This document shows, one piece after another, positions 53,627 through 61,821 of a stretch of DNA of 64,000 nt. This DNA comes from Methylocapsa sp. S129. Its GTDB lineage: Bacteria > Pseudomonadota > Alphaproteobacteria > Rhizobiales > Beijerinckiaceae. The stretch lies in the NCBI RefSeq assembly GCF_009765995.1, contig NZ_LMUI01000030.1, positions 185,418-249,417 on the forward strand. The letters are read 5' to 3'. Each line of letters starts with the position of its first letter. Position 1 is the first letter of the stretch. Below the pieces are notes generated by a model, which was not told the origin of the DNA, ran no database searches, and saw only the letters and a list, made by a program, of their open reading frames with translations. Made by a program: the position numbers and the translations under genes.

Positions 53627-54472
53627 TCAGTCCGGCAAATCCTGGTGGCCGCCCGCCAGCGGCACGAAGGGAATGATCATGCCGCCAAAAATGTCCGACC
53701 GCGTCACCGTGAAGGCGCCGTCGGCGCCGAGCGTCTTGACCGCCTTCAACACGTGCTGGGCGCCGGGCGGTCCGACCGGAATGACCATGATGCCGCCCGG
53801 CTTCAACTGTTGCAGCAGCGGCGGCGGGATGTGGTCGATGCCGCAGGTGACGATGATCTTATCGAAGGGCGCCGCCTCCTCCCAGCCATTGTAGCCGTCA
53901 GCGCTGCGCGTCGCGATATCGGCATATTCGCGATAGCCCCTGGCGATCAGCGCGTCATAGATTCCACGCGTGCGCGCGGCGAGTTCAGGAATGATTTCAA
54001 TCGACCTGAGCTTGCTCGTCAGATAGCTCAGCAACGCCGACTGATAGCCCGAACCCGTGCCGATTTCGAGAATATTGTCGCTGGCGCGAACGCCGAGCGC
54101 GCTCGTCATGCGCCCGACGACGCCGGGCGGCGTGATCGAGACGCCAAAGCCGATATCGAGATAATGTCCGACATAAGCTTGCGCGCGATCTTCGGGCAGG
54201 ACGAATTCCTCGCGCGGCGTCATCAGGAAGGCGCGCTTGTCGGCCGGGCTCCAGAGATCGCCAATGCTAAGGAGCTGCTGATAGCGGTCGTAGCGCTCGC
54301 CAAGCCGGGCTGCGTCCTCGCCGCGATTGACGATCATCCAGTTGACGAAGTCGACTTTATTCGCCATCGGCAGCAACAAATCGCGCCGGAACGGATTTGG
54401 CGCATCAGCGCGAGCGGGCCACGCCGCAAGGACGCCGGCCGCGCCGCCAAGGAGAAACTCGCGTCTGAGCAT
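53627..54472 (-). CDS. Exported protein-L-isoaspartate O-methyltransferase-like protein
   Basis: A 281-residue PIMT-family protein. The N-terminus MLRREFLLGGAAGVLAAWPA looks like a twin-arginine signal (RR-E-F-L), cleaved near ARA. The methyltransferase part has ILEIGTGSGYQSALLSYL, SIEIIPELAARTRGIYDAL, DKIIVTCGIDHIPPPLLQQL and KPGGIMVIPVGPPGAQ. GGGAGG lies 9-14 bases before ATG 54472. Cytoplasmic PIMT repairs isoaspartyl residues; an exported form would repair or modify periplasmic proteins. Family activity is known, the location is inferred. Confidence 0.9.
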   Translation of the reverse strand: MLRREFLLGGAAGVLAAWPARADAPNPFRRDLLLPMANKVDFVNWMIVNRGEDAARLGERYDRYQQLLSIGDLWSPADKRAFLMTPREEFVLPEDRAQAYVGHYLDIGFGVSITPPGVVGRMTSALGVRASDNILEIGTGSGYQSALLSYLTSKLRSIEIIPELAARTRGIYDALIARGYREYADIATRSADGYNGWEEAAPFDKIIVTCGIDHIPPPLLQQLKPGGIMVIPVGPPGAQHVLKAVKTLGADGAFTVTRSDIFGGMIIPFVPLAGGHQDLPD

Positions 54473-54566
54473 GACAAGGCCTCCCGTGTCAGGTCGGGCG
54501 CCTGGTTCCCCAAGCGCAAGCGCGAAGACGAAGCCTACACTGCGCCTCCTCTGCGGCGGCAAAAAG

Positions 54567-55589
54567 TCAGCGCCAATTGAGGGCGGGCGCGACATGGGTG
54601 AGAATCGCCTCGATAACATGGGCGTTGTAGGCGACGCCCAGTTGATTGGGGACCGTCAGGAGCAACGTGTCGGCCTCGGCGATGGCCTCGTCCTTCCTGA
54701 GCTGTTCAACCAGGACGTCCGGCTCAGCGGCATAGCTACGGCCGAAGATGGCTCGCGTCTTCTCGTCGATAAGGCCGACCTGGTCCTCTTCCTCGCGCCC
54801 GCGCCCGAAATAGGCGCGATCGCGATCGTCCACTAGCGCGAAAATGCTGCGGCTGACCGAGACGCGCGGTTCGCGCGCATGGCCGGCCTCCTTCCAAGCG
54901 GCGCGGTAGGCGCGGATCTGGGCGGCCTGTTGGATGTGGAAGGGCTCGCCGGTCTCGTCGTCCTTGAGCGTCGAGCTTTGCAGGTTCAGCCCGAGCTTAG
55001 CCGCCCAAACCGCCGTGGCGTTGGAGCCGGCGCCCCACCAGATCCGGTCGCGCAGGCCCGCCGCATGAGGCTCAAGGCGCAGCAGGCCCGGCGGATTTGG
55101 GAACATCGGCCGCGGGTTTGGCTGCGCGAAGCCCTCGCCGCGCAACACGTCAAGGAACACCGTCGCATGGCGCCGGCCCATATCGGCGTCGCTCTCCCCC
55201 TCGGCCGGCCCGTAGCCGAAATAGCGCCACCCGTCGATCACCTGCTCGGGCGAGCCGCGGCTGATCCCAAGCTGCAGGCGCCCGCCGGCGATGAGGTCGG
55301 CCGCGCCCGCATCCTCAGCCATGTAAAGCGGGTTCTCGTAACGCATATCGATGACCGCCGTGCCGATCTCGATGCGGCTGGTCTTCGCGCCCACGGCCGC
55401 CAGAAGCGGGAACGGCGAAGCGAGCTGGCGGGCGAAGTGGTGGACGCGGAAATAGGCCCCATCCGCGCCCAGCGCCTCCGCCGCGACGGCCAGCTCGATG
55501 GATTGCAGAAGCGCATCGGCGGCTGTGCGCGTCTGCGACTGCGGCGAGGGGGTCCAATGCCCGAACGAGAGGAAGCCAATCTTTTTCAT
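54567..55589 (-). CDS. LLM-class flavin-dependent oxidoreductase (luciferase-like)
   Basis: A 340-residue TIM-barrel flavoprotein with IGFLSFGHWTPSPQSQTR, AYFRVHHFARQLASPFPLLA, IEIGTAVIDMRYENPLYMAE and GRLQLGISRGSPEQVIDGW, a CE1758-like pattern. It differs from the paralogue at 23332-24357. The upstream gene on the same strand is the CGNR regulator. The substrate is unknown; cleavage of small sulfur or carbonyl compounds is common in the family. Confidence 0.92.
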   Translation of the reverse strand: MKKIGFLSFGHWTPSPQSQTRTAADALLQSIELAVAAEALGADGAYFRVHHFARQLASPFPLLAAVGAKTSRIEIGTAVIDMRYENPLYMAEDAGAADLIAGGRLQLGISRGSPEQVIDGWRYFGYGPAEGESDADMGRRHATVFLDVLRGEGFAQPNPRPMFPNPPGLLRLEPHAAGLRDRIWWGAGSNATAVWAAKLGLNLQSSTLKDDETGEPFHIQQAAQIRAYRAAWKEAGHAREPRVSVSRSIFALVDDRDRAYFGRGREEEDQVGLIDEKTRAIFGRSYAAEPDVLVEQLRKDEAIAEADTLLLTVPNQLGVAYNAHVIEAILTHVAPALNWR

Positions 55590-55681
55590 ATGGACGCAGC
55601 TTACCGATGTTCCCGATCTAAGTCAGCAGGATAGGCATGGCTGGATCGGCCATTTGGCGCCGGCCAACATTTGCGGTCCAT

Positions 55682-56326
55682 TCAGAAGCCTGAATCTTCG
55701 AGCTGAACACGATGCGCCTTCGCACGATGGCGATGCGCCGCCTGCTTCGCGCGGTTCCCACATAGCGCCATGCTGCACCACCGCCGTGCGTGGCCGCGCG
55801 TGTGGTCGGCGAAGAGCAGCGTGCAAGCGGGGCCCTCGCAGGCTTTGATGTGTGAAAAGTCTTCCGTACAGATGAGTTGCGCCAGCGCCTCCCCGATGGG
55901 GAGCAGAAGGGCCTCAGGGGTCCGCCACCTGCGGGCCATCAGAAGCTCGAAAGGCTCGCTGCCGCCCCCAAACTGAGGAACGATTCGGCTAAAAGACTCA
56001 TCGCGTTCCAGCAGACGGTTCAGCGGCTCGAATTGTACAAGATCCCCCGCCGCCAAAGCGCGCCCCTTGTGCTCGCGCACAAAACCTCTGAACCACTCGC
56101 GCAGGCTCCTGGCCTGATCCGCCACTTTGTCGAGTTCGCCGGGAAGGGCGTGAGCCCGAATGCTCGTGAGCGCATCGACCGAGACGAGCCGCGCTTGCTC
56201 GAGCCAGCTCGCGAATCCTTCGCCGTCGTCGATCCAGTCGATGGGCGCATCGACCGGCGTCGCAATCGAATTGAGGAAATCCAACCCCGGCGCATCGCCG
56301 ACAAAGATCGCAGGTGGGCGGGCCAT
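55682..56326 (-). CDS. CGNR zinc-finger (ABATE-domain) regulator
   Basis: A 214-residue protein with an N-terminal ABATE-like ligand domain (FVGDAPGLDFLNSIATPVDA) and a C-terminal zinc finger with Cys residues at EGPACTLLFADHTRGHARRW and MALCGNRAKQAAHRHRAK, the CGNR motif. ATG 56326 (MARPPAIF) is chosen, with GGAG 8-11 bases upstream. It is divergent from the alpha/beta hydrolase gene across an AT-rich region with an 8-base inverted repeat. It is likely a transcription factor for the hydrolase cluster. Confidence 0.92.
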   Translation of the reverse strand: MARPPAIFVGDAPGLDFLNSIATPVDAPIDWIDDGEGFASWLEQARLVSVDALTSIRAHALPGELDKVADQARSLREWFRGFVREHKGRALAAGDLVQFEPLNRLLERDESFSRIVPQFGGGSEPFELLMARRWRTPEALLLPIGEALAQLICTEDFSHIKACEGPACTLLFADHTRGHARRWCSMALCGNRAKQAAHRHRAKAHRVQLEDSGF

Positions 56327-56445
56327 CACATCTCCAATTCCGCGCCCGCCGGCCTTCCACCCGAGCGTCAGTATGTGAACACGCGTCTGTGAACACGCAC
56401 GATCCATAACCCCTCCGAGGCATATTGACAAGTTACGAATAACTA

Positions 56446-56480
56446 TAGTAACCGTTCTAATATCGTTAATTAGGTTACTA
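56446..56480. promoter_or_regulatory. Operator candidate between the CGNR gene and the hydrolase cluster
   Basis: TAGTAACC (56446-56453) and GGTTACTA (56473-56480) are perfect inverted 8-base arms with 19 bases between. A further GTTAC is at 56432-56436. The half-site reappears upstream of the second hydrolase (57230-57258). The AT-rich surroundings suggest an active promoter. Confidence 0.7.
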
Positions 56481-56512
56481 AGATTTCACTTCCGTCCAGA
56501 AGGAGAGCGGCG

Positions 56513-57205
56513 ATGCCCTCGAATGCAGTAAACGTTGTGCTGGCGCACGGGGCTTGGGCCGATGGATCGAGCTGGGCGAAGATCATTGGGCCGCTCGCGG
56601 CCGACGGCATCAAGACGGCGGCGGCGCCGCTGCCGCTGACGTCTTTCAGCGATGACGTGGCGGCGCTTGATCGAACCCTCGAGCGCGCGACGGGGCTGGT
56701 CGTTCTCGTCGGACACGCCTATGCGGGAGCGGTGATCGCGGCGACGCGCAGCGAAAAGGTGAAGGCGCTCGTCTATGTCGCCGCGCTCGCGCCGGACGAA
56801 GGCGAGACGGTTGCGGATGTCTTCTACCGGACCGACCCGCATCCGCAGGCGCCCAAGCTCGCGCCGGATGCGCACGGTCTGATCTATCTGCCCGAAGCGG
56901 CCTTCGCCGCCGCCTTCGCACAGAACGCCAGCGCCGAGGAACTGCGCGTGCTGGCGGCGGTCCAGCGGCCGATCTCGCCCGCCTGCATCACCGTCGCGGT
57001 GGAGCGGCCGCTGTGGAAGGACCGGCCGGCCTGGTTCCTGGTGGCCGAGCAGGACCGTATGATCGTTCCTGAAACCCAGCGGTTCATGGCCGAGCGCATG
57101 AAGGCCCGGACGCGCGCGCATCCGGTCGACCACACGCCGCTCGTCACCGCGTCGTCTTTCGTCCTGGACATCATTCGCGAGGCGGTTGCCTACGTAGCGG
57201 GCTGA
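56513..57205 (+). CDS. Alpha/beta hydrolase-fold protein with Ala at the nucleophile position
   Basis: A 230-residue alpha/beta hydrolase. The fold markers are VVLAHGAWADGSSWAKII (oxyanion loop) and VGHAYAGAVIAAT (the elbow). The elbow has Ala where the family nucleophile Ser normally sits (GHSYGG). The C-terminal part has WFLVAEQDRMIVPETQRFMA and the catalytic-His-like VDHTPLVTASSF. It starts 33 bases after the operator candidate at 56446-56480. With no nucleophile, hydrolysis by the standard mechanism is doubtful; it may bind a ligand or use another mechanism. Confidence 0.88.
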   Translation: MPSNAVNVVLAHGAWADGSSWAKIIGPLAADGIKTAAAPLPLTSFSDDVAALDRTLERATGLVVLVGHAYAGAVIAATRSEKVKALVYVAALAPDEGETVADVFYRTDPHPQAPKLAPDAHGLIYLPEAAFAAAFAQNASAEELRVLAAVQRPISPACITVAVERPLWKDRPAWFLVAEQDRMIVPETQRFMAERMKARTRAHPVDHTPLVTASSFVLDIIREAVAYVAG

Positions 57206-57229
57206 CTGCGGTGTTCCTGCGGAATCTTA

Positions 57230-57258
57230 TAACCTCTCTGAGTAAAATAAAAGGGTTA
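57230..57258. promoter_or_regulatory. Second GTTAC-type inverted repeat upstream of hydrolase 2
   Basis: TAACC (57230-57234) and GGTTA (57254-57258) are inverted with a 19-base spacer and share the half-site and spacing with 56446-56480. This supports a common regulator, most simply the adjacent CGNR protein. Confidence 0.6.
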
Positions 57259-57281
57259 CAACCTAACCAAGGAGAACCGCC

Positions 57282-58127
57282 ATGACCGCCATCGCCTATC
57301 GCACCGCCAATGCAGACGGCCACACCATCTTCTACCGCGAAGCCGGCGCCCCTAACGCCCCAAAACTGTTGCTGCTGCATGGCTTCCCAAGCTCAAGCCA
57401 CATGTTCCGCGATCTCATCCCCCTGCTAGCCGACCGCTTCCACATCGTCGCCCCCGACCTGCCGGGTTTTGGCAAATCGGATGCGCCGCAGGGCAGCGCC
57501 ACCTTCGACCGGGTCGCCGACACGATCGACCGCTTCACCGAGGTGATCGGCTTCGACCGCTACGCTGTCTATGTCTTCGATTACGGCGCGCCGACCGGAT
57601 TCCGGCTTGCGGTGAAGCATCCGGAGCGGATCACGGCAATCATTTCCCAGAACGGCAACGCCTATGAGGAGGGACTGAGCGACGGCTGGACCCCGATCCG
57701 GGCCTATTGGCAGGACGCTTCGCCGGCCAACCGCGAAGCCCTGCGCGCCTTCCTGAAGCCCGAGACGACGATCTGGCAATATACGCACGGCGTTCCCGAT
57801 GTGACACGCGTCTCGCCGGACGGCTACTCGCTCGACAATTTCTACCTGGCCCGGCCTGGCGCCGACGAGGTGCAACTCGACCTGATGGGCGACTACAAGA
57901 GCAATGTCGCGCTCTACCCGACCTTCCAGAACTACTTTCGCACCCGCAAACCGCCGTTCCTCGCTGTGTGGGGCAAGAACGATCCGTTCTTCCTGCCGCC
58001 GGGCGCCGAGGCGTTCAAGCGCGATATTCCCGATGCAATGGTGCGCTTCTTCGACACCGGCCATTTCGCGCTGGAGACCCATGCCATGGAGATCGCGGCG
58101 GCCATCCGCGACTTCCTGCCCAGTTGA
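57282..58127 (+). CDS. Alpha/beta hydrolase with Asp nucleophile (epoxide hydrolase/dehalogenase type)
   Basis: A 281-residue alpha/beta hydrolase. The oxyanion loop is LLLHGFPSSSHMFRDLIPLL, then PDLPGFGKSD, and the elbow VFDYGAPTGFRLA has Asp as nucleophile, typical of haloalkane dehalogenases and epoxide hydrolases rather than esterases. The acid and His are in KNDPFFLPPGAEAF and FDTGHFALETHA. AGGAG lies 7-11 bases before the ATG. It shares a regulatory half-site with the preceding gene. Confidence 0.92.
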   Translation: MTAIAYRTANADGHTIFYREAGAPNAPKLLLLHGFPSSSHMFRDLIPLLADRFHIVAPDLPGFGKSDAPQGSATFDRVADTIDRFTEVIGFDRYAVYVFDYGAPTGFRLAVKHPERITAIISQNGNAYEEGLSDGWTPIRAYWQDASPANREALRAFLKPETTIWQYTHGVPDVTRVSPDGYSLDNFYLARPGADEVQLDLMGDYKSNVALYPTFQNYFRTRKPPFLAVWGKNDPFFLPPGAEAFKRDIPDAMVRFFDTGHFALETHAMEIAAAIRDFLPS

Positions 58128-58205
58128 CCCGCAACCGCTCGCCCGTCCCCTGCCGCGACGAGCGGGGACGGACGACATTCATCATCAAATTCGAGGAGAA
58201 CTAAG

Positions 58206-58976
58206 ATGCCCAAGTCAGTCGCCATCGTCACAGGAGCCAGCCAAGGCATCGGCGAGGCCACCGCCATTCGCCTCGCGCGCGACTTCTCAGCGCTGGTCCT
58301 GGTCGCGCGGAACCAAGCCAATCTGGAACAGACAGCGGCAGCGGTCAGAGCCGGCGGCGCGCAAGCACTGGTCATCGGCGCCGACTTGTCGGAGCCGGCT
58401 GCGGCGCAGAGCGTGGTGGACCAGACGCTTGCCGCGTTCGGCCGGATCGACGCGCTGCTCAACATCGCGGGCGCGGTGCCGCAGATCGACCTGTTCGAAA
58501 TGACCGACGCGCAATGGGAAGGCGGCCTCGCATTGAAGCTGCACGGCGCCCGCCGCCTAACGATCGCCGCCTGGCCGGCGCTGAAGGCGGCGAAGGGCGC
58601 CGTGGTGCTGATGTCCGGCAATTCCGCCTTATTCCCGAAGGCGTCCTATGCCGCCGTTGGCACGATCAACGCCGCGATCGTCGCCCTGGCCAAGGCCTTC
58701 TCCGATCGCGGCATCGCCGACGGCGTGCAGGTCAACAGCGTCCTGCCCGGCCCGGTGATGACCGGCCGCCGTCAGTCTTATCTCGAGCACTGGGCGCCCC
58801 TGCACAATATGACTGCGGCGGAGGCGACGGCCAACTTCCCGAAAGAGGCCGGCATCGCCCGCTATGGCGAGCCGGAGGAAATCGCCGAGGCGATGGCCTT
58901 CCTCGTTTCGCCCGGCGCCCGTTGGATGACCGGCTCGACGCTGCGTATGGATGGCGGCGAGGTGAAGTCGATCTGA
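58206..58976 (+). CDS. Short-chain dehydrogenase-like protein lacking the catalytic lysine
   Basis: A 256-residue classical-type SDR with the cofactor loop VTGASQGIGEAT and the NAG-like motif LNIAGAVPQIDL. The catalytic region is altered: LMSGNSALFPKASYAAVGTI has the Tyr but Gly where YxxxK has Lys (Y-A-A-V-G). The C-terminal MTGSTLRMDGGEVKS is standard. AGGAGAA lies 6-12 bases before ATG 58206. It follows the dehalogenase-like gene. The altered motif suggests lost or changed redox chemistry. Confidence 0.9.
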   Translation: MPKSVAIVTGASQGIGEATAIRLARDFSALVLVARNQANLEQTAAAVRAGGAQALVIGADLSEPAAAQSVVDQTLAAFGRIDALLNIAGAVPQIDLFEMTDAQWEGGLALKLHGARRLTIAAWPALKAAKGAVVLMSGNSALFPKASYAAVGTINAAIVALAKAFSDRGIADGVQVNSVLPGPVMTGRRQSYLEHWAPLHNMTAAEATANFPKEAGIARYGEPEEIAEAMAFLVSPGARWMTGSTLRMDGGEVKSI

Positions 58977-59029
58977 ACGATGAAGTGGTTTGGGAGCGCC
59001 GTCGCGCTTCTTTGAGCGCGCGGCGCTCC

Positions 59030-59890
59030 CTATCGCGCGAGCCTCGCGCCAAGAAAATCGCGCATCTCGGACTTCGATCGTTCGTCCGCGTCGGCGTCAT
59101 ATTGCAGCCACATCCCAAGCAGCCGCTTGCCGGCGACCAATCCGGGATCGTCAAACAAATGGTGGGCGCCGGGATAGACGACGAGTTTGAAATCGAGCCC
59201 GAGGTCCGGCTGATTGCGCGCCAGCCGCTCACAATCACCCGCGGGTGTGACCTGGTCCGATCCGCCGATCAGAATGAGCGTCGGGATTTTCATCCTGACA
59301 TCCGCTTGATTGGCGCAAGGCGGATAGAAGGCCGCCGCGACTTTGAAATTCAGATCGCGCGGGATGGCGAAAGCGGCGGCGAAGCGAGCCGAGGCGATCT
59401 GAAGAGCCGTGTCGGCGCCTTGCGAATAGCCGACGGCAGCGATCCGTTTCGGATCGACATCGGGGCGCCTTGAAAGAAAAGCCAAGGCGCCGAACGCGTC
59501 CGCTATTCCTTCGCCAAAGTCCGTCGCGCAGGTGTCCCGGATGCCCCGTATCGTGAAATCATCGACGAACAGCGCGACATAGCCCCAGCCTGCGAACATG
59601 TCGGCGATCGCTCTCCTGTTCGCGGGAAGACCGAGGCAGGAATGCAGCAGGACGATCGCCGGAAAGGGACCGGCGCCGTTGGGCCTGCTCAAATAGCCCT
59701 GAATGGGCGCGCCGCGCTTGTGCGCATGGATTTCGGCGCTGTCGCGCGCAACAGGCTCCTCGCCTTGATCGGGCCGGGCGGCGGCGCTGTTGAATTTCAC
59801 CAGCTCTTCGGCCCTGGCGAGCGAGGGATGGGCGAACGCGAGCCCCGACAGCGCCGCAACGATAAGACATCTGCAAACGGACGTGCGCAT
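59030..59890 (-). CDS. Exported dienelactone-hydrolase-like alpha/beta hydrolase
   Basis: A 286-residue protein with a signal peptide (VCRCLIVAALSGLAFAHPSL, cleaved after LARA). The DLH-like fold shows IQGYLSRPNGAGPFPAIVLL, the elbow VGYSQGADTALQ (Ser in place of the DLH Cys), and acid and His in GGSDQVTPAGDC and YPGAHHLFDDP. ATG 59890 has a GGGG-containing site upstream. It is convergent with the SDR, with 53 bases between the stops. The substrate is unknown. Confidence 0.9.
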   Translation of the reverse strand: MRTSVCRCLIVAALSGLAFAHPSLARAEELVKFNSAAARPDQGEEPVARDSAEIHAHKRGAPIQGYLSRPNGAGPFPAIVLLHSCLGLPANRRAIADMFAGWGYVALFVDDFTIRGIRDTCATDFGEGIADAFGALAFLSRRPDVDPKRIAAVGYSQGADTALQIASARFAAAFAIPRDLNFKVAAAFYPPCANQADVRMKIPTLILIGGSDQVTPAGDCERLARNQPDLGLDFKLVVYPGAHHLFDDPGLVAGKRLLGMWLQYDADADERSKSEMRDFLGARLAR

Positions 59891-60116
59891 GGCGCTCACC
59901 CCTATCGATGCTCCGCGGGCGTTTGCGTCTTGGTGGAAAGCGAACATCGCTGCGTCGCGCCAGCTTTAGCAAATATGTCGTCGGCGCGACAATGCGATGG
60001 ATCGCCGAGGCAGGATCCGAGTCTTTTTCTCGCCACAGAGCCATGTTGTCCTCCGACAATGATGCGGTCTGAGCGCGCGCCGCCCGACCGAGAGATCAAC
60101 ACAGGGAGGGGACGTC

Positions 60117-61667
60117 ATGCGACGCACGGATTCTGCGACAAGGATTGCATTCGCCGCTGTTGCGACACTCTCCTTCGCGGGCGCCGCCGCCGCGGCAAGT
60201 TGCGAGGGACTCGCTGGCAAAACCTTCGGCGACGCCTCGATCACCGCGGCGACCTCGGTCACGCCGCCCTTCAGCGTGATGTCGGTGGATCCGCCGGCGC
60301 CGGTCGCGGTGAACGCGCCGTTCTGCCGCGTGCAAGGCGTTCTGAAACCTTCTGCCGATTCCGATATCAAATTCGAAGTCTGGCTGCCGCCGGCGACGGC
60401 ATGGAACGGCAAATACCAGGGCGTCGGCAATGGCGGCTTCGCGGGCTCGTTGATCTATGGCTCGATGGTCTGGGCGCTCGAGGCGGGCTATGCCGTGTCA
60501 GGCGCCGACACCGGCCATTCCGGTGGCTCGCTGGATTCGGCATGGGCGCTGGGCCATCCCGAGAAGATCAAGGATTTCGGCTGGCGCGCCATTCACGAGA
60601 CCGCCTCGGCGTCCAAAGCGATCGTCGAAGCCTATTATGAGAAGGCGCCGACCCATTCCTATTTCAGCGGCTGTTCGGACGGCGGCCGCGAAGCGTTGCT
60701 GGAAGCCCAGCGTTTCCCCAAAGACTATGACGGAATCGTCGCCGGCGCGCCGGCCAATGCCTGGACCAAGCTGATGAGCGCCGCGATGTGGGACGAGCAG
60801 GCGATGGTCGCCGAGCCGGGCGGCTGGCTGTCGCCCGAAAAACTCAGCACCGTCAGCAAGGTGGCGGTGGCGGCGTGCCATGGCGAGAACGGCGTGATCG
60901 GCGATCCCGGCAAATGCGGCTTCGATCCGTCGAGCCTGCTGTGCAAGGGCGGCCCATCGGACGCGTGCCTGACAGCGCCGGAACTCACAACGCTGCGCAA
61001 GATTTATTCGGGGCCGCAGGACGCCGCCGGCAAGTCGACATTCCCCGGATTCACGCCCGGCGGCGAGGCGGGGCCATCGGCCTGGAGCCTGTGGATCACC
61101 GGCGCCGAGCCCAAACGCGGCGAGGGATCGCTCATCTATATCTTCGGAACCGGCTTCTTCGGCAATATGGTCTATGACAAGCCGGATTGGGATTTTAAGA
61201 GCCTGGACATCGCCAAAGGCCTCGCGGACGCCAATGCGAAGACTGGCGAAGCGCTCAATGCGACGCAGACGGATCTCAGCGCTTTCAAGGCGGCGGGCGG
61301 CAAACTGCTCCAATATCACGGCTGGAACGACTCGGCGATCCCGCCGGTCAATTCGATCAACTATTATGAATCGGTCGGCGCCAAGATGGGCGGCCTCGAC
61401 AGCATCCAGTCCTTCTATCGGCTGTTCATGGCGCCCGGCATGGAGCATTGCGGCGGCGGCCCGGGCCCCAGCGCCGTTGGCGGCGTCTTCGGGCCGCCCT
61501 CACCCAGCCGCGACCCCGCGCATGATGTGGTCTCAGCGCTCGCCCATTGGGTCGAGGACGGCGCCGCGCCGACCGAGATCACAGCGACGCAATATCGCGA
61601 CAACGACCCGGCCAAGGGCGTCGCCGCGCAACGCGCCTGGCGCGCCTATCCGGCGGTCGCGCCTTAA
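60117..61667 (+). CDS. Tannase/feruloyl esterase-family secreted esterase
   Basis: A 516-residue protein with a signal peptide (TRIAFAAVATLSFAGAAAAA). The family catalytic pattern is present: nucleophile Ser187 in YFSGCSDGGREALLEA with adjacent Cys186, Asp in QYHGWNDSAIPPVNS, His in PGMEHCGGGPG with adjacent Cys, so the CS-D-HC disulfide arrangement can form. It hydrolyses gallate, ferulate or related esters in the periplasm or outside. GGGAGGGG lies just upstream of ATG 60117. Confidence 0.94.
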   Translation: MRRTDSATRIAFAAVATLSFAGAAAAASCEGLAGKTFGDASITAATSVTPPFSVMSVDPPAPVAVNAPFCRVQGVLKPSADSDIKFEVWLPPATAWNGKYQGVGNGGFAGSLIYGSMVWALEAGYAVSGADTGHSGGSLDSAWALGHPEKIKDFGWRAIHETASASKAIVEAYYEKAPTHSYFSGCSDGGREALLEAQRFPKDYDGIVAGAPANAWTKLMSAAMWDEQAMVAEPGGWLSPEKLSTVSKVAVAACHGENGVIGDPGKCGFDPSSLLCKGGPSDACLTAPELTTLRKIYSGPQDAAGKSTFPGFTPGGEAGPSAWSLWITGAEPKRGEGSLIYIFGTGFFGNMVYDKPDWDFKSLDIAKGLADANAKTGEALNATQTDLSAFKAAGGKLLQYHGWNDSAIPPVNSINYYESVGAKMGGLDSIQSFYRLFMAPGMEHCGGGPGPSAVGGVFGPPSPSRDPAHDVVSALAHWVEDGAAPTEITATQYRDNDPAKGVAAQRAWRAYPAVAP

Positions 61668-61821
61668 GCTGCGCTAGAACTAACCAGACTGCAACGACGC
61701 CGACAGCGGATCTGTCGGCGCGTCAGAGTGCGTGTGCGTCGGGGCCCGCTTGTTTCCCCCGCCCGCCCCTGCTACCACCCGGCCAATCCCATTCCTAAGG
61801 TTTGCAAGGACGGCACGGCGC

